NCBI GenBank assembly: GCA_963605115.1
Contig: CAVCTM010000001.1
Location: 51,696 to 115,695 of the forward strand
Length of the DNA: 64,000 nucleotides
Origin: SVKR01 sp963605115
GTDB taxonomy: Bacteria > Bacillota > Clostridia > Oscillospirales > Oscillospiraceae
Direction of reading: 5' to 3'
Below are positions 8,062 through 17,315 of this stretch, piece by piece. Below the pieces are notes generated by a model, which saw only the letters and a list, made by a program, of their open reading frames with translations, was not told the DNA's origin and searched no databases. The number at the start of each line of letters is the position of its first letter. Within the stretch, counting starts at the first letter, position 1. Made by a program: the position numbers and the translations under genes.

Positions 8062-9327
8062 ATGAAGCTTCTCGTTGTCGGCGGCGGAGGCCGCGAGCAT
8101 GCGATCATCAAAAAGCTGAAGGAAAACCCCACTATCGGGACCATTTACGCCCTGCCGGGCAACGGCGGCATCGCGGCGGACGCGGTCTGCGTGCCGATCG
8201 CCGCGACGGACATTGACGCCATCTGCGAGTTCGCTGCGCAAAACGGCGTGGACTACGCCGTCGTTGCGCCGGACGACCCGCTCGCCGCGGGCTGCGTGGA
8301 CGCGCTGACGGCGCGCGGCGTGCCCTGCTTCGGACCGACGAAGGCGGCGGCGGAGATCGAGAGCAGTAAGGCCTTTGCCAAGAACCTGATGCGCAAATAC
8401 GGCATTCCAACGGCGGATTACCGCGTCTTCACCTCCGCGGCGGAGGCGGAGGCTTATCTCGCTGCCGCGCCGCTGCCCGCCGTCATCAAGGCGGACGGGC
8501 TCGCACTCGGCAAGGGCGTCGTCATCGCCGAGACGCGCGAAGCGGCGATGGACGCCGTGCGCGGGATGATGGAGGACAAGAAGTTCGGCGCGAGCGGGGA
8601 GACGATCGTCGTCGAGGAATTCCTCACCGGTCCGGAGGTCTCCGTCCTCGCGTTCACGGACGGGGAGACGGTGCGTCCGATGGTGTCCTCCATGGACCAT
8701 AAGCGCGTGCTCGACGGCGACCGGGGTCCCAACACCGGCGGCATGGGAGCTGTTGCGCCGAACCCCTATTACACCCCGGCTGTCGCGGCGGAGTGCATGG
8801 AAAAGATCTTCCTGCCCACGATCCGCGCGATGCGCGCGGAGGGGAGACCCTTCCGCGGCTGCCTCTATTTCGGGCTGATGCTGACGCCGCAGGGTCCGAA
8901 GGTCATTGAATATAACTGCCGCTTCGGGGATCCGGAGACGCAGGCGGTGCTGCCGCTGCTCGAAAGCGACCTGCTCACCGTGATGCAGTCCGTCACGGAC
9001 GGCAGGCTTGATAAAACGCCGGTGCGCTGGCGCGCGGGCTGCTCCTGCTGCGTCGTGCTCGCGTCCGAGGGCTATCCGCAGCACTATGAGACGGGCTTCC
9101 CGATCGCCGTCCCGGAGGACCTGCCGGCGGAGGTCTTCGTCGCGGGCGCGAAGGAGCGGGACGGCGGACTTGTTACCGCCGGGGGCCGCGTGCTCGGCTG
9201 CACCTGCGTCGCTTCCTCGCTCCGCGAGGCGGTCGACGGCGCTTACCGCGCGGCGGCGCGGATCGGATTCCAGAATGCCTATTACCGGCACGACATCGGC
9301 GCGCAGGCGCTCGCCGCGGAGGGTTGA
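8062..9327 (+). CDS. purD: Phosphoribosylamine-glycine ligase (GAR synthetase)
   Basis: Joins glycine to phosphoribosylamine with ATP. The 421-residue ATP-grasp enzyme has MKLLVVGGGGREHAI at the N-terminus, FGPTKAAAEIESSKAFAK, the ATP-grasp loop VIKADGLALGKGVVIA, DHKRVLDGDRGPNTGGMGAVAP and VIEYNCRFGDPETQ. A GGGAGGG site lies just before the ATG at 8062. Its product is the substrate of purN in the same operon. Confidence 0.97.
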   Translation: MKLLVVGGGGREHAIIKKLKENPTIGTIYALPGNGGIAADAVCVPIAATDIDAICEFAAQNGVDYAVVAPDDPLAAGCVDALTARGVPCFGPTKAAAEIESSKAFAKNLMRKYGIPTADYRVFTSAAEAEAYLAAAPLPAVIKADGLALGKGVVIAETREAAMDAVRGMMEDKKFGASGETIVVEEFLTGPEVSVLAFTDGETVRPMVSSMDHKRVLDGDRGPNTGGMGAVAPNPYYTPAVAAECMEKIFLPTIRAMRAEGRPFRGCLYFGLMLTPQGPKVIEYNCRFGDPETQAVLPLLESDLLTVMQSVTDGRLDKTPVRWRAGCSCCVVLASEGYPQHYETGFPIAVPEDLPAEVFVAGAKERDGGLVTAGGRVLGCTCVASSLREAVDGAYRAAARIGFQNAYYRHDIGAQALAAEG

Positions 9328-9332
9328 AACGA

Positions 9333-12300
9333 ATGGTTTACAGAGTTTTTGCAGAGAAAAAGCCCGGTCTCGATGCGGAGGCGGAGCGCCTTCTGCGCGA
9401 CGCGCGGGAGCTGCTCGGCGTCTCCGGTCTGGAGCGCGTGCGCGTTCTGAACCGCTACGACGCCGAGGGGCTCGACGGCGCGCTGTTCGAGACCGCCTGC
9501 CGCTGCGTGTTTTCCGAGCCGCAGGTGGATGACGTCTGCGCCGAGCCCGACCTTTCCGGCGCTGCGGCGGTGTTTGCCGTGGAATATCTGCCCGGACAGT
9601 TCGACCAGCGCGCAGACAGCGCCGCCCAGTGCATCCAGCTCATCTCCTGCGGGGAGCGCCCGACCGTTCGTTCGGCGAAGGTCTACGCGCTCTACGGTGC
9701 GCTGACGGCGGCGGAGCTCGCCAAGATCAGGAAATACGTCATCAACCCGGTCGACTCCCGCGAGGCTTCTCCGGAAAAGCCGGGGACGCTTGCTCTCGAT
9801 TATGACCGCCCGGATTCCGTGGAGACGCTCGCGGGCTTCCGCGAGCTTGACCGTGCGGGGCTGGAGCGCTTCGCCGCGGAGCGGGGGCTCGCCATGGACT
9901 GCGGCGACCTCGCGTTCTGCCAGCGCTATTTCTGCGAAGAGCGGCGCGACCCGACCATCACGGAGATCCGCGTGATCGACACCTACTGGTCCGACCACTG
10001 CCGCCACACGACCTTCAACACCGTGCTGGACGATGTGCGCTTTGCAGACCCGCTTTTAGAGCGCGCATGGCGGCATTATCTTGATACCCGCGCCGCGCTC
10101 GGAAGGACGAAGCCGATCTGCCTGATGGACCTCGGCACCATTGCGGCAAAGGCGCTGAAGGCAGCGGGACGGCTCCAAAAGCTCGACGAGAGCGAGGAGA
10201 TCAACGCCTGCACCGTGAAGCTGGACGTTACGGTGGACGGAAAAGCCGAGCCGTGGCTGCTGCTTTTCAAGAACGAGACCCATAACCACCCGACGGAGAT
10301 CGAGCCGTTCGGCGGCGCGGCGACATGCATCGGCGGCGCGATCCGCGACCCGCTCTCCGGCCGCGGCTATGTTTACGGCGCGATGCGTCTCACGGGTGCC
10401 GCGGACCCGCTCCAGAGCGTGGACGAAACGCTGTCTGGCAAGCTGCCCCAGCGCAAGATCTGCACCGGCGCGGCGGAGGGCTATTCCTCTTACGGCAACC
10501 AGATCGGGCTTGCCACCGGGCTCGTAGACGAGGTATATCACCCCGGCTATGCCGCCAAGCGCATGGAGATCGGCGCGGTCATCGCCGCGGCTCCCGCCGC
10601 CAATGTCCGCCGCGAGCGCCCGGCTCCGGGCGACATCGTGATCCTGCTCGGCGGCAGCACGGGACGCGACGGCATCGGCGGCGCAACAGGCTCCAGCCGC
10701 GCCCACGACAGCCGCTCCGTCGAGCGCTGCGGCGCGGAGGTGCAGAAGGGCAACGCCCCGGAGGAGCGCAAGCTCCAGCGCCTGTTCCGCGATCCGGCGG
10801 CGAGCCGCCTCATCAAGCGCTGCAACGACTTCGGCGCGGGCGGCGTGTCCGTCGCCATCGGCGAGCTCGCCGACGGGCTGGACATCGACCTTGACGCCGT
10901 GCCGAAAAAATACGAGGGGCTCGACGGCACGGAGCTCGCCATCAGCGAGTCGCAGGAGCGCATGGCGGTCGTCGTAGCGCCGGAGGACGCGCCGCGCTTC
11001 CTCGCGCTTGCGGCGGAGGAAAATTTACAGGCGGTCGCCGTCGCGCGCGTGACGGCGGAGCCGCGGCTTTGCATGCGCTGGAACGGCGCGCGGATCGTGG
11101 ATATTTCCCGCGCGTTTCTGGACACGAACGGCGCGGAAAAGCACGCCGACGCCGCGCCTGCGGCACCGGCGCTGAAGCCGAAGCGCTTTGAAGGCGGCTT
11201 TGCGGAAACGCTCCGCGCGCTCGCCGGGAGCCTTGCCTGCTGCACGCGGCGCGGACTTTCCGAGCGCTTTGATTCCACGATCGGCGCGGGCACGGTGCTG
11301 ATGCCCTTCGGCGGCGCGCACCAGCGCACACCCATTCAGGCGATGGCGCAGAAGATTTCGCTCGAACGCGGCGAAACGGACGACTGCACGCTGATGAGCT
11401 GGGGCTTTGACCCGGCGCTCTCTTCGGAGAGCCCCTACCACGGCGCTTACTGCGCGGTGGCCGAGTCCGTCTGCCGCCTCATCGCCTCCGGCGCGGCGTT
11501 TGAGGATGTTTACCTCAGCTTTCAGGAATATTTCCCCCGCCTCGGCGCGTCGCCGGAGCGCTGGGGGCAGCCGCTCGCGGCGCTGCTCGGTGCGTTCGAG
11601 GCGCAGATGGCGCTCGGCGTTGCCGCCATCGGCGGCAAGGACTCTATGAGCGGCAGCTTCGAGTCTCTGGATGTTCCGCCGACGCTCGTCTCCTTCGCCG
11701 TGACGCACGCCAAAACGGGCGAGGTCGTGAGCCCGGAATTCAAGTCCGCGGGTCACTGTGCCGTGCTTCTTGCGGCGGAGACGGACGAAAACGGGCTCCC
11801 GACGGGGGAGAGCCTCACCGCGCTCTTTGCGCGCGTGACGGCGCTGCTCCGGAGCGGAAAAGCAGTCGCGTGCTATGCCCCCGGTGCGGGCGGCGCCGCC
11901 GACGCGGTCGTTAAAATGTGCCTCGGCAACGGTCTCGGCTTCCGCTTTTCGGCGGGGCTGGATATGCAGACGCTCTTTGCCCGCCGCTGCGGAGCTTTTG
12001 TGCTGGAGGTGACGGAAAGCGTCCCCGACGCGCTGACGCTCGGCGAGGTGACGGCGGAGCCGGGGCTCACTCTCGGCGGGGAGACGGTCTCCCTCGCGGA
12101 GCTGGAGGCGCTCTCCGAGGCAAAGCTGGAGCCGGTTTATCCGAGCTGCGCCCCGGCGCACTCCGGCGCGGTCGAGGATCTTGGCTATACCGGACCGCGG
12201 CAGACACCGACGGCGCATATCCGCTCGGCGAAGCCGCGCTTCCTCATCCCGGTCTTTCCGGGCACGAACTGCGAATATGACAACGCCCGCGCGGTCGAGC

Positions 12301-13028
12301 GCGCCGGGGGAGAGGCAGAGATCTTCATCGTGCGCAACCTCAGCGCCGCGGACGTGGAACGCAGCGTGGAGCGCTTCGCCGCGCGCGTGCGGGATTCTCA
12401 GGCGATCTTTATCCCCGGCGGCTTCTCCGGCGGCGACGAGCCGGACGGCAGCGGCAAATTCATCACCGCGTTCTTCCGCGCCGGCGCGGTGCGCGAGGCG
12501 GTGACGGCGCTGCTGGACGGGCGAGGCGGGCTCATGTGCGGCATCTGCAACGGCTTTCAGGCGCTCATCAAGTTAGGGCTCGTGCCCTACGGACGTATTC
12601 TGGACGCAGACGAGAACAGCCCGACGCTGACGCATAACCTCATCGGGCGCCACCAGTCCCGCATCGTGTACACGCGCATCGCGTCCAATAAGTCCCCGTG
12701 GCTTGCCGAAACGCGCGTCGGCGAGGTGTATTCCGTGCCGATCTCCCACGGCGAGGGCAGGTTCTTCGCCGACGAAGCGCTCATCCGCCGCCTCGCGGAA
12801 AACGGTCAGATCGCGACGCAGTACGCCGACAGCGCCGGACACGCCTCCATGGACATCCGCTTCAACCCGAACGGCTCCGCCTTCGCCGTCGAGGGCATCA
12901 CCTCGCCGGACGGCAGGGTCTTCGGCAAGATGGGACACGCCGAGCGCGTGGGATCGGGGCTTTACAAAAACGTTCCGGGAGATTATAATATCAAAATGTT
13001 TGCGTCCGCTGTGCGGTACTTCAAATAA
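9333..13028 (+). CDS. purL: Phosphoribosylformylglycinamidine synthase, large single-chain form
   Basis: Converts FGAR + Gln + ATP to FGAM. At 1231 residues it is the long form with synthetase and glutaminase fused, so no separate purQ or purS is needed. Visible blocks: DTYWSDHCRHTTFNT, FKNETHNHPTEIEPFGGAATC (ATP/Mg site), LGGSTGRDGIGGATGSS, GGVSVAIGELADG, and the class I glutaminase with FPGTNCEYDNARA, GLMCGICNGFQALIKLG (Cys nucleophile near residue 1072) and the C-terminal HGEGRF. The ATG at 9333 is preferred over the TTG at 9324 because GGAGGG (9318-9323) stands 9 bases ahead of it and MVYRVF is the usual family start. Confidence 0.96.
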   Translation: MVYRVFAEKKPGLDAEAERLLRDARELLGVSGLERVRVLNRYDAEGLDGALFETACRCVFSEPQVDDVCAEPDLSGAAAVFAVEYLPGQFDQRADSAAQCIQLISCGERPTVRSAKVYALYGALTAAELAKIRKYVINPVDSREASPEKPGTLALDYDRPDSVETLAGFRELDRAGLERFAAERGLAMDCGDLAFCQRYFCEERRDPTITEIRVIDTYWSDHCRHTTFNTVLDDVRFADPLLERAWRHYLDTRAALGRTKPICLMDLGTIAAKALKAAGRLQKLDESEEINACTVKLDVTVDGKAEPWLLLFKNETHNHPTEIEPFGGAATCIGGAIRDPLSGRGYVYGAMRLTGAADPLQSVDETLSGKLPQRKICTGAAEGYSSYGNQIGLATGLVDEVYHPGYAAKRMEIGAVIAAAPAANVRRERPAPGDIVILLGGSTGRDGIGGATGSSRAHDSRSVERCGAEVQKGNAPEERKLQRLFRDPAASRLIKRCNDFGAGGVSVAIGELADGLDIDLDAVPKKYEGLDGTELAISESQERMAVVVAPEDAPRFLALAAEENLQAVAVARVTAEPRLCMRWNGARIVDISRAFLDTNGAEKHADAAPAAPALKPKRFEGGFAETLRALAGSLACCTRRGLSERFDSTIGAGTVLMPFGGAHQRTPIQAMAQKISLERGETDDCTLMSWGFDPALSSESPYHGAYCAVAESVCRLIASGAAFEDVYLSFQEYFPRLGASPERWGQPLAALLGAFEAQMALGVAAIGGKDSMSGSFESLDVPPTLVSFAVTHAKTGEVVSPEFKSAGHCAVLLAAETDENGLPTGESLTALFARVTALLRSGKAVACYAPGAGGAADAVVKMCLGNGLGFRFSAGLDMQTLFARRCGAFVLEVTESVPDALTLGEVTAEPGLTLGGETVSLAELEALSEAKLEPVYPSCAPAHSGAVEDLGYTGPRQTPTAHIRSAKPRFLIPVFPGTNCEYDNARAVERAGGEAEIFIVRNLSAADVERSVERFAARVRDSQAIFIPGGFSGGDEPDGSGKFITAFFRAGAVREAVTALLDGRGGLMCGICNGFQALIKLGLVPYGRILDADENSPTLTHNLIGRHQSRIVYTRIASNKSPWLAETRVGEVYSVPISHGEGRFFADEALIRRLAENGQIATQYADSAGHASMDIRFNPNGSAFAVEGITSPDGRVFGKMGHAERVGSGLYKNVPGDYNIKMFASAVRYFK

Positions 13029-13057
13029 TCTAAAACTTACATTCAGGAGGAGACGAC

Positions 13058-14734
13058 ATGTCATACAGGAGCGACATCGAAATCGCGCAGGCGTGCGAAA
13101 TGCAGCCGATTATGCAGATCGCCGACCGCGCACACGTTGACGAAAAATATGTGGAGCCTTACGGCCGCTATAAAGCCAAGATCGACCCGGCGCTGCTGCG
13201 CGAGACGCAGCGGGGGGAGGGGAAGCTGGTCCTCGTGACCGCCATCACGCCCACTCCGGCGGGCGAGGGCAAGACCACGACGACCATCGGACTTGCCGAC
13301 GGGCTGCGCCGCATCGGACGCGACGCGGTCGTCGCCCTGCGCGAGCCCTCGCTCGGTCCCGTGTTCGGCGTCAAGGGCGGCGCCGCCGGCGGCGGCTATG
13401 CGCAGGTCGTACCCATGGAGGACATCAACCTCCACTTCACCGGCGACTTCCACGCCATCGGCGCGGCGAACAACCTGCTCGCCGCCATGCTCGATAACCA
13501 CATCCAGCAGGGCAACGCCCTCGGCATCGACCCGCGGCGCATCACATGGAAGCGCTGCGTCGATATGAACGACCGCCAGCTCCGCTTTGTCGTGGACGGT
13601 CTCGGCGGCAAAGCCAACGGCAACCCGCGCGAGGACGGCTTCGACATCACCGTCGCGAGCGAGATCATGGCGGTGTTCTGCCTCGCAAGCTCCGTCGCCG
13701 ATCTGAAGGAGCGCCTCGGCAGGATCGTCGTGGCTTACACCTACGACGACGAGCCCGTCACCGCGGCGGACCTCCGCGCCGTCGGCGCGATGACCGCGCT
13801 GCTGCGTGACGCGCTGAAGCCGAATCTGGTCCAGACGCTGGAGGGCACGCCCGCATTTGTCCATGGCGGACCCTTCGCGAACATTGCCCACGGCTGCAAC
13901 AGCGTCATGGCGACGCGCATGGCGCTCCGCATGGGCGACTACGCCGTCACGGAGGCGGGCTTCGGCGCGGACCTCGGCGCGGAGAAGTTCCTCGATATCA
14001 AGTGTCGGATGGCGGAGCTGACGCCCTCCGCCGTCGTCGTGGTCGCCACGGTGCGCGCCCTCAAGATGCACGGCGGGCTCGACAAAAAGAGCCTCGGCAC
14101 GGAGGACCTTGCGGCGCTCGAACGCGGCATCCCGAACCTCCTGCGCCATGTCGGAAACATCAAAAATGTCTACGGTCTGCCCTGCGTCGTGGCGGTCAAC
14201 CGCTTCCCGACGGATACGGACGCGGAGGTCGGCTGCATCATCGACCGCTGCCGCGCCCTCGGCGTGAACGCCGTGCTCTCCACCGTGTGGGCGGACGGCG
14301 GCGCGGGCGGCGAAGCCCTCGCGCGCGAGGTCGTGCGGCTCTGCGAGGAAGAAAAGGGCGACTTCCGCTTTGCCTACGGGCTTGACGGCAGCATCGAGGA
14401 AAAGCTCACGGCGATCGTGCGCCGCGTCTACGGCGGCGACGGCGTTGCGATCACGCCCGCGGCGAAAAAGCAGATCGCGCGGCTCACGGAGCTGGGCTTC
14501 GCTGCGCTGCCCGTCTGCGTCGCGAAGACGCAGTACAGCTTTTCCGACGACCCGGCGCTCCTCGGCGCGCCGGAGGGCTTCACCGTGACGGTCAAGAGCG
14601 TCAAGGTCTCCGCCGGCGCGGGCTTCCTCGTCGCCCTGACCGGCGACATCATGACCATGCCCGGACTGCCCAAGGTCCCGGCGGCGGAAAAGATCGACGT
14701 CACGGACGACGGAAGGATCGTTGGTCTCTTTTAA
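13058..14734 (+). CDS. fhs: Formate-tetrahydrofolate ligase
   Basis: Makes 10-formyl-THF from formate, THF and ATP. The 558-residue length and motifs are typical: TPTPAGEGKTTTTIGLADGL (P-loop), REPSLGPVFGVKGGAAGGGYAQVVPMEDINLHFTGD, NDRQLRFVVDGLGG, EAGFGADLGAEKFLDIKCR. AGGAGGAG precedes the ATG. As the last gene of the ZTP-controlled operon it feeds formyl groups to PurN and to the AICAR transformylase, which matches what the riboswitch senses. A strong terminator follows. It may also serve the methyl branch of one-carbon metabolism. Confidence 0.97.
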   Translation: MSYRSDIEIAQACEMQPIMQIADRAHVDEKYVEPYGRYKAKIDPALLRETQRGEGKLVLVTAITPTPAGEGKTTTTIGLADGLRRIGRDAVVALREPSLGPVFGVKGGAAGGGYAQVVPMEDINLHFTGDFHAIGAANNLLAAMLDNHIQQGNALGIDPRRITWKRCVDMNDRQLRFVVDGLGGKANGNPREDGFDITVASEIMAVFCLASSVADLKERLGRIVVAYTYDDEPVTAADLRAVGAMTALLRDALKPNLVQTLEGTPAFVHGGPFANIAHGCNSVMATRMALRMGDYAVTEAGFGADLGAEKFLDIKCRMAELTPSAVVVVATVRALKMHGGLDKKSLGTEDLAALERGIPNLLRHVGNIKNVYGLPCVVAVNRFPTDTDAEVGCIIDRCRALGVNAVLSTVWADGGAGGEALAREVVRLCEEEKGDFRFAYGLDGSIEEKLTAIVRRVYGGDGVAITPAAKKQIARLTELGFAALPVCVAKTQYSFSDDPALLGAPEGFTVTVKSVKVSAGAGFLVALTGDIMTMPGLPKVPAAEKIDVTDDGRIVGLF

Positions 14735-14739
14735 GAGCA

Positions 14740-14775
14740 TTCCCCGGCACAAAAAAACGTGCCGGGGAAAATTTA
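14740..14775 (+). terminator. Terminator of the purine operon
   Basis: TTCCCCGGCAC (14740-14750) pairs with GTGCCGGGGAA (14759-14769), loop of A residues, followed by AATTTAT. The T-run is weak but the 11-bp stem is strong. Confidence 0.8.
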
Positions 14776-14778
14776 TGC

Positions 14779-14827
14779 TCGACAAGTAAACGCTCGTTTA
14801 CTATAATGCGGATAAACGATCGTTTAC
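14779..14827 (+). promoter_or_regulatory. tetR promoter with two palindromic operators
   Basis: TCGACA (14779-14784), 17-bp spacer, TATAAT (14802-14807). A perfect palindrome AGTAAACGCTCGTTTACT (14785-14802) fills the spacer, and a second copy, ATAAACGATCGTTTAC (14812-14827), lies just downstream of the -10. Both share GTAAACG/CGTTTAC half-sites, so they are very likely TetR operators for autorepression. Confidence 0.85.
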
Positions 14828-14844
14828 AAAATTTGGAGACAGCC

Positions 14845-15417
14845 ATGAGCGACACAAAGCGGAAAATTCTGGAGACGGCGCTGGCGCTTTTCGCGCGGGA
14901 CGGCTACGAGGCGGTGTCCGTGAGCGCGATCGCGGGGGCTCTGGGGCTCACGAAGGGCGCGCTTTACCGCCATTACCGCGACAAGCAGGACATTTTCGAC
15001 TCCATCCTCGCGGAGATGGAGCACCGCGACGCGGCAGCCGCCGCGCGCTTTTCCATGCCGGGGGCGGGGGAGGCCGCGGCGGTCACGCGCGCGTCCGTCG
15101 CCGCCTTTGCCGCGGAGATGTTCCGCTATTGGACGGCGGACCCCTTTGCCGGGGCGTTCCGCCGGATACTGACCGTGGAGCAGTTCCGCTCCGCGCGCAT
15201 GGCGGCGCTCTATCAGCAGTATCTTGCCGGCGGACCGCTGGCTTACACCGCAGAGCTGCTTGGCGGCCGCGCCGCCGCTGCCGCGCTCTGCGGCGGGATG
15301 CTGCTCTATTACAGTCTCTATGACGCCGCGCCGGAGGCGGAAAAACCGGCGATCACTGCGGAAGCGGTGGAATTTATCACCTCCGCCGCTATGACGGAGA
15401 AGGGAAGTGCCAAATGA
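14845..15417 (+). CDS. TetR/AcrR-family transcriptional regulator
   Basis: A 190-residue TetR-type repressor. The N-terminal DNA-binding domain reads KRKILETALALFARDGYEAVSVSAIAGALGLTKGALYRHYRDKQDIFDSI (helix-turn-helix, about residues 5-52). The C-terminal ligand-binding region (residues 60-190) is helical and Ala-rich and gives no clue to the inducer. The ATG at 14845 follows TTTGGAGACAG; the longer in-frame start at 14806 would lie within the promoter. Two matching palindromes overlap its own promoter, so autoregulation is likely. It overlaps the next GNAT gene by ATGA. Confidence 0.93.
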   Translation: MSDTKRKILETALALFARDGYEAVSVSAIAGALGLTKGALYRHYRDKQDIFDSILAEMEHRDAAAAARFSMPGAGEAAAVTRASVAAFAAEMFRYWTADPFAGAFRRILTVEQFRSARMAALYQQYLAGGPLAYTAELLGGRAAAAALCGGMLLYYSLYDAAPEAEKPAITAEAVEFITSAAMTEKGSAK

Positions 15418-16049
15418 ACAAAAATAATATGATCATCCGCATCGAGACCCCGGCGGACTTCGCCGCGACGGAAAATCTGACGCGCGAGGCGTTCTGGAAC
15501 GTCTATCGCCCCGGCTGCACGGAGCACTATGTGCTCCACCGCTACCGGAGCGAGCCGGACTATATCCCGGAGCTGAGTCTTGTGCTCGATGTGGGCGGCG
15601 AGCTCGTCGGACATGTGATGTATGCGTGGTCGAAGATCGACACGCCGCAGGGCGCGTGCCGTATGATGACCTTCGGTCCGATCTCCGTCGCGCCGGCATG
15701 GAAGCGGAAGGGCTACGGAAAGCTGCTGCTCGAAGAGTCCATGCACCGCGCCGCGCTGCTCGGCGGCGGCGCGCTCGCCATCACGGGCAGCATCGGGTTT
15801 TACGGCAAGAGCGGCTTCACATTAGCAAGCGCCCACGGCGTCCGCTATGCAGACGCCGCGCCGGAGGATGCCGAAGTGCCCTATTTCCTCATCCGCGAGC
15901 TGACGCCCGGCTTCTTGAACGGCATCACGGGCGTCTACCACGACCCGGAGCCCTATTTCGTCGCGGAGCGCGACCCGGACGGCTTCGCCGCTTATGAGGC
16001 GCAGTTTCCGTATAAGGAAAAACTCCGTCTGCCCGGTCAGCTCGTCTGA
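15414..16049 (+). CDS. GNAT-family N-acetyltransferase
   Basis: A 211-residue GNAT protein translationally coupled to tetR. It has IRIETPADFAATENLTREAF at the N-terminus, GELVGHVMYA, and the acetyl-CoA motif FGPISVAPAWKRKGYGKLLLEESM (Q/RxxGxG/A region KRKGYG), then LAITGSIGFYGKSGFTLA. The C-terminal third extends beyond the minimal GNAT fold (LTPGFLNGITGVYHDPEPY). Being regulated with a TetR repressor, it may act on a small molecule such as a toxin or metabolite; this is inference. A terminator follows. Confidence 0.88.
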   Translation: MNKNNMIIRIETPADFAATENLTREAFWNVYRPGCTEHYVLHRYRSEPDYIPELSLVLDVGGELVGHVMYAWSKIDTPQGACRMMTFGPISVAPAWKRKGYGKLLLEESMHRAALLGGGALAITGSIGFYGKSGFTLASAHGVRYADAAPEDAEVPYFLIRELTPGFLNGITGVYHDPEPYFVAERDPDGFAAYEAQFPYKEKLRLPGQLV

Positions 16050-16067
16050 GCCTGTACACAGAGAGTC

Positions 16068-16101
16068 AAAAAGCCGCACGATTTTTTTCGTGCGGCTTTT
16101 T
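16068..16101 (+). terminator. Terminator after tetR-GNAT
   Basis: AAAAAGCCGCACG (16068-16080) pairs with CGTGCGGCTTTTT (16089-16101) around a T-rich loop; strong intrinsic terminator. Confidence 0.9.
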
Positions 16102-16112
16102 GAAATTTCGTA

Positions 16113-16144
16113 TTGACAAATCAAAAATACCGAGATATAATCTC
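16113..16144 (+). promoter_or_regulatory. Promoter and candidate Fur/Per box of fur-rubrerythrin
   Basis: Consensus promoter TTGACA (16113-16118), 17-bp spacer, TATAAT (16136-16141). An inverted repeat GAGATATAATCTC (16132-16144) spans the -10 and is a plausible autoregulatory PerR/Fur operator. Confidence 0.75.
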
Positions 16145-16169
16145 AATAAGAAGCAAGGAGGACGAAAAA

Positions 16170-16559
16170 GTGCAGCAAAGACAGACACAGCAGAAGGAGA
16201 TCATCCGCGCAACGCTCTGCCGCCTCGGAAACCACCCGACGGCGGATATGGTCTATGACGCAGTTCACGAGACCGCGCCCCGCATCAGCCGCGCGACGGT
16301 CTACCGCGTCCTCAACCAGATGGCGGATAACGGCACCGCGCTCAAGATCAGCGTGATGGACGGTGCCGACCGCTTTGACCACAACACCTTTGCCCACTCC
16401 CACGCAAAATGCAGCCGCTGCGGTGCGGTCATCGACGTGCCGCTCGTGAAGCTCGACCTGCGGAAGATCGCCCCCGCCGCCGGGGACTTTCAGCTCACGG
16501 GCTATTCTCTGCTGCTTGAGGGCGTCTGCGCCGCCTGCCGGAGCAGGGAAGCGCAGTAA
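16170..16559 (+). CDS. Fur-family regulator, PerR-like
   Basis: A 129-residue metal-dependent repressor. The winged-helix part has RATLCRLGNHPTADMVYDAV and SRATVYRVLNQMADNG. The metal-binding half has DRFDHNTFAHSHAKCSRCG and a second CxxC, GVCAACR, which together form the structural zinc site. The GTG at 16170 is chosen because AAGGAGG (16155-16161) precedes it; the in-frame ATG at 16113 lies in the promoter. The next gene encodes a rubrerythrin, so peroxide sensing (PerR) is more likely than iron or zinc control, but this is inferred from context. Confidence 0.9.
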   Translation: MQQRQTQQKEIIRATLCRLGNHPTADMVYDAVHETAPRISRATVYRVLNQMADNGTALKISVMDGADRFDHNTFAHSHAKCSRCGAVIDVPLVKLDLRKIAPAAGDFQLTGYSLLLEGVCAACRSREAQ

Positions 16560-16612
16560 GTTTTTTTAAGAGAAACCCAAATCACAATATTTTGACAGGA
16601 TAAAGGAGAATT

Positions 16613-17206
16613 ATGAAGATGAAGAAGTTCGTTTGCACGGTCTGCGGTTATGTTTATGAGGGCGAGAATCCTCCCGCCCAGTGCCCGGTCTGCCATGTCG
16701 GTGCAGACAAGTTCAAGGAGGTCGTCGGAGAGCAGAAGCTCGCCGCGGAGCACACCTACGGCGTTTACGGCGAGACCGTTAAGAACAATCCCGATGTTTC
16801 CGCCGAGGACAAGCAGTATATCCTTGAGCAGCTGAAGGCCAATTTTGACGCCGAGTGCAGCGAGGTCGGCATGTACCTCTGTATGGCGCGCATCGCCCAC
16901 CGCGAGGGCTATCCGGAGATCGGTCTCTACTGGGAGAAGGCGGCATACGAGGAAGCCGAGCACGCCGCAAAGTTTGCGGAGCTGCTGGGCACCGAGCTGG
17001 AGCCGAGCATGACCGCCTCCACCAAGAAGAACCTCGCATGGCGCGTCGACTGCGAGTTCGGCGCCACCGCCGGCAAGGTCGACCTCGCCGCCTGCGCCAA
17101 GCGCAATAATCTCGACGCCATCCACGACACCGTCCACGAGATGGCGCGCGACGAGGCGAGACACGGCAAGGCGCTTCAGGGGCTGCTGAAGCGGTATTTC
17201 AAGTAA
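16613..17206 (+). CDS. Reverse rubrerythrin (NADH peroxidase component)
   Basis: Reduces hydrogen peroxide in the cytoplasm of anaerobes. The 197-residue protein has the rubredoxin domain first (Cys8, Cys11, Cys24 and Cys27, in FVCTVCGYVYEG and AQCPVCHVGADKF) and the diiron four-helix domain second, with ligands in DAECSEVGMYLCMARIA, KAAYEEAEHAAKFAE and EMARDEARHGKALQG. This reversed order is that of clostridial reverse rubrerythrins. A strong AAGGAG site precedes the ATG. It lies 53 bases after the PerR-like gene, probably in the same operon and derepressed under peroxide stress. Confidence 0.95.
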   Translation: MKMKKFVCTVCGYVYEGENPPAQCPVCHVGADKFKEVVGEQKLAAEHTYGVYGETVKNNPDVSAEDKQYILEQLKANFDAECSEVGMYLCMARIAHREGYPEIGLYWEKAAYEEAEHAAKFAELLGTELEPSMTASTKKNLAWRVDCEFGATAGKVDLAACAKRNNLDAIHDTVHEMARDEARHGKALQGLLKRYFK

Positions 17207-17233
17207 GAAAACAGCCTGAAATAAGCCTTTTTG

Positions 17234-17268
17234 AGAGGAAGCGGAATTTTGACCGCTTCCTCTTTTTT
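17234..17268 (+). terminator. Terminator after rubrerythrin
   Basis: AGAGGAAGCGG (17234-17244) pairs with CCGCTTCCTCT (17253-17263), followed by a T-run. Confidence 0.9.
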
Positions 17269-17279
17269 CCCAAATAGCC

Positions 17280-17308
17280 TTGACAATCCGGGCGCGGCGG
17301 GATAAAAT
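17280..17308 (+). promoter_or_regulatory. rnpB promoter
   Basis: TTGACA (17280-17285), 17-bp spacer, TAAAAT (17303-17308); transcription would start at about 17315, where the P1 helix of RNase P RNA begins. Confidence 0.85.
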
Positions 17309-17315
17309 GCCCTTT

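Noticed and set aside
7519..9291. A 590-codon minus-strand frame opposite the AICAR transformylase and purD
   Set aside because: Shadow of two conserved genes.
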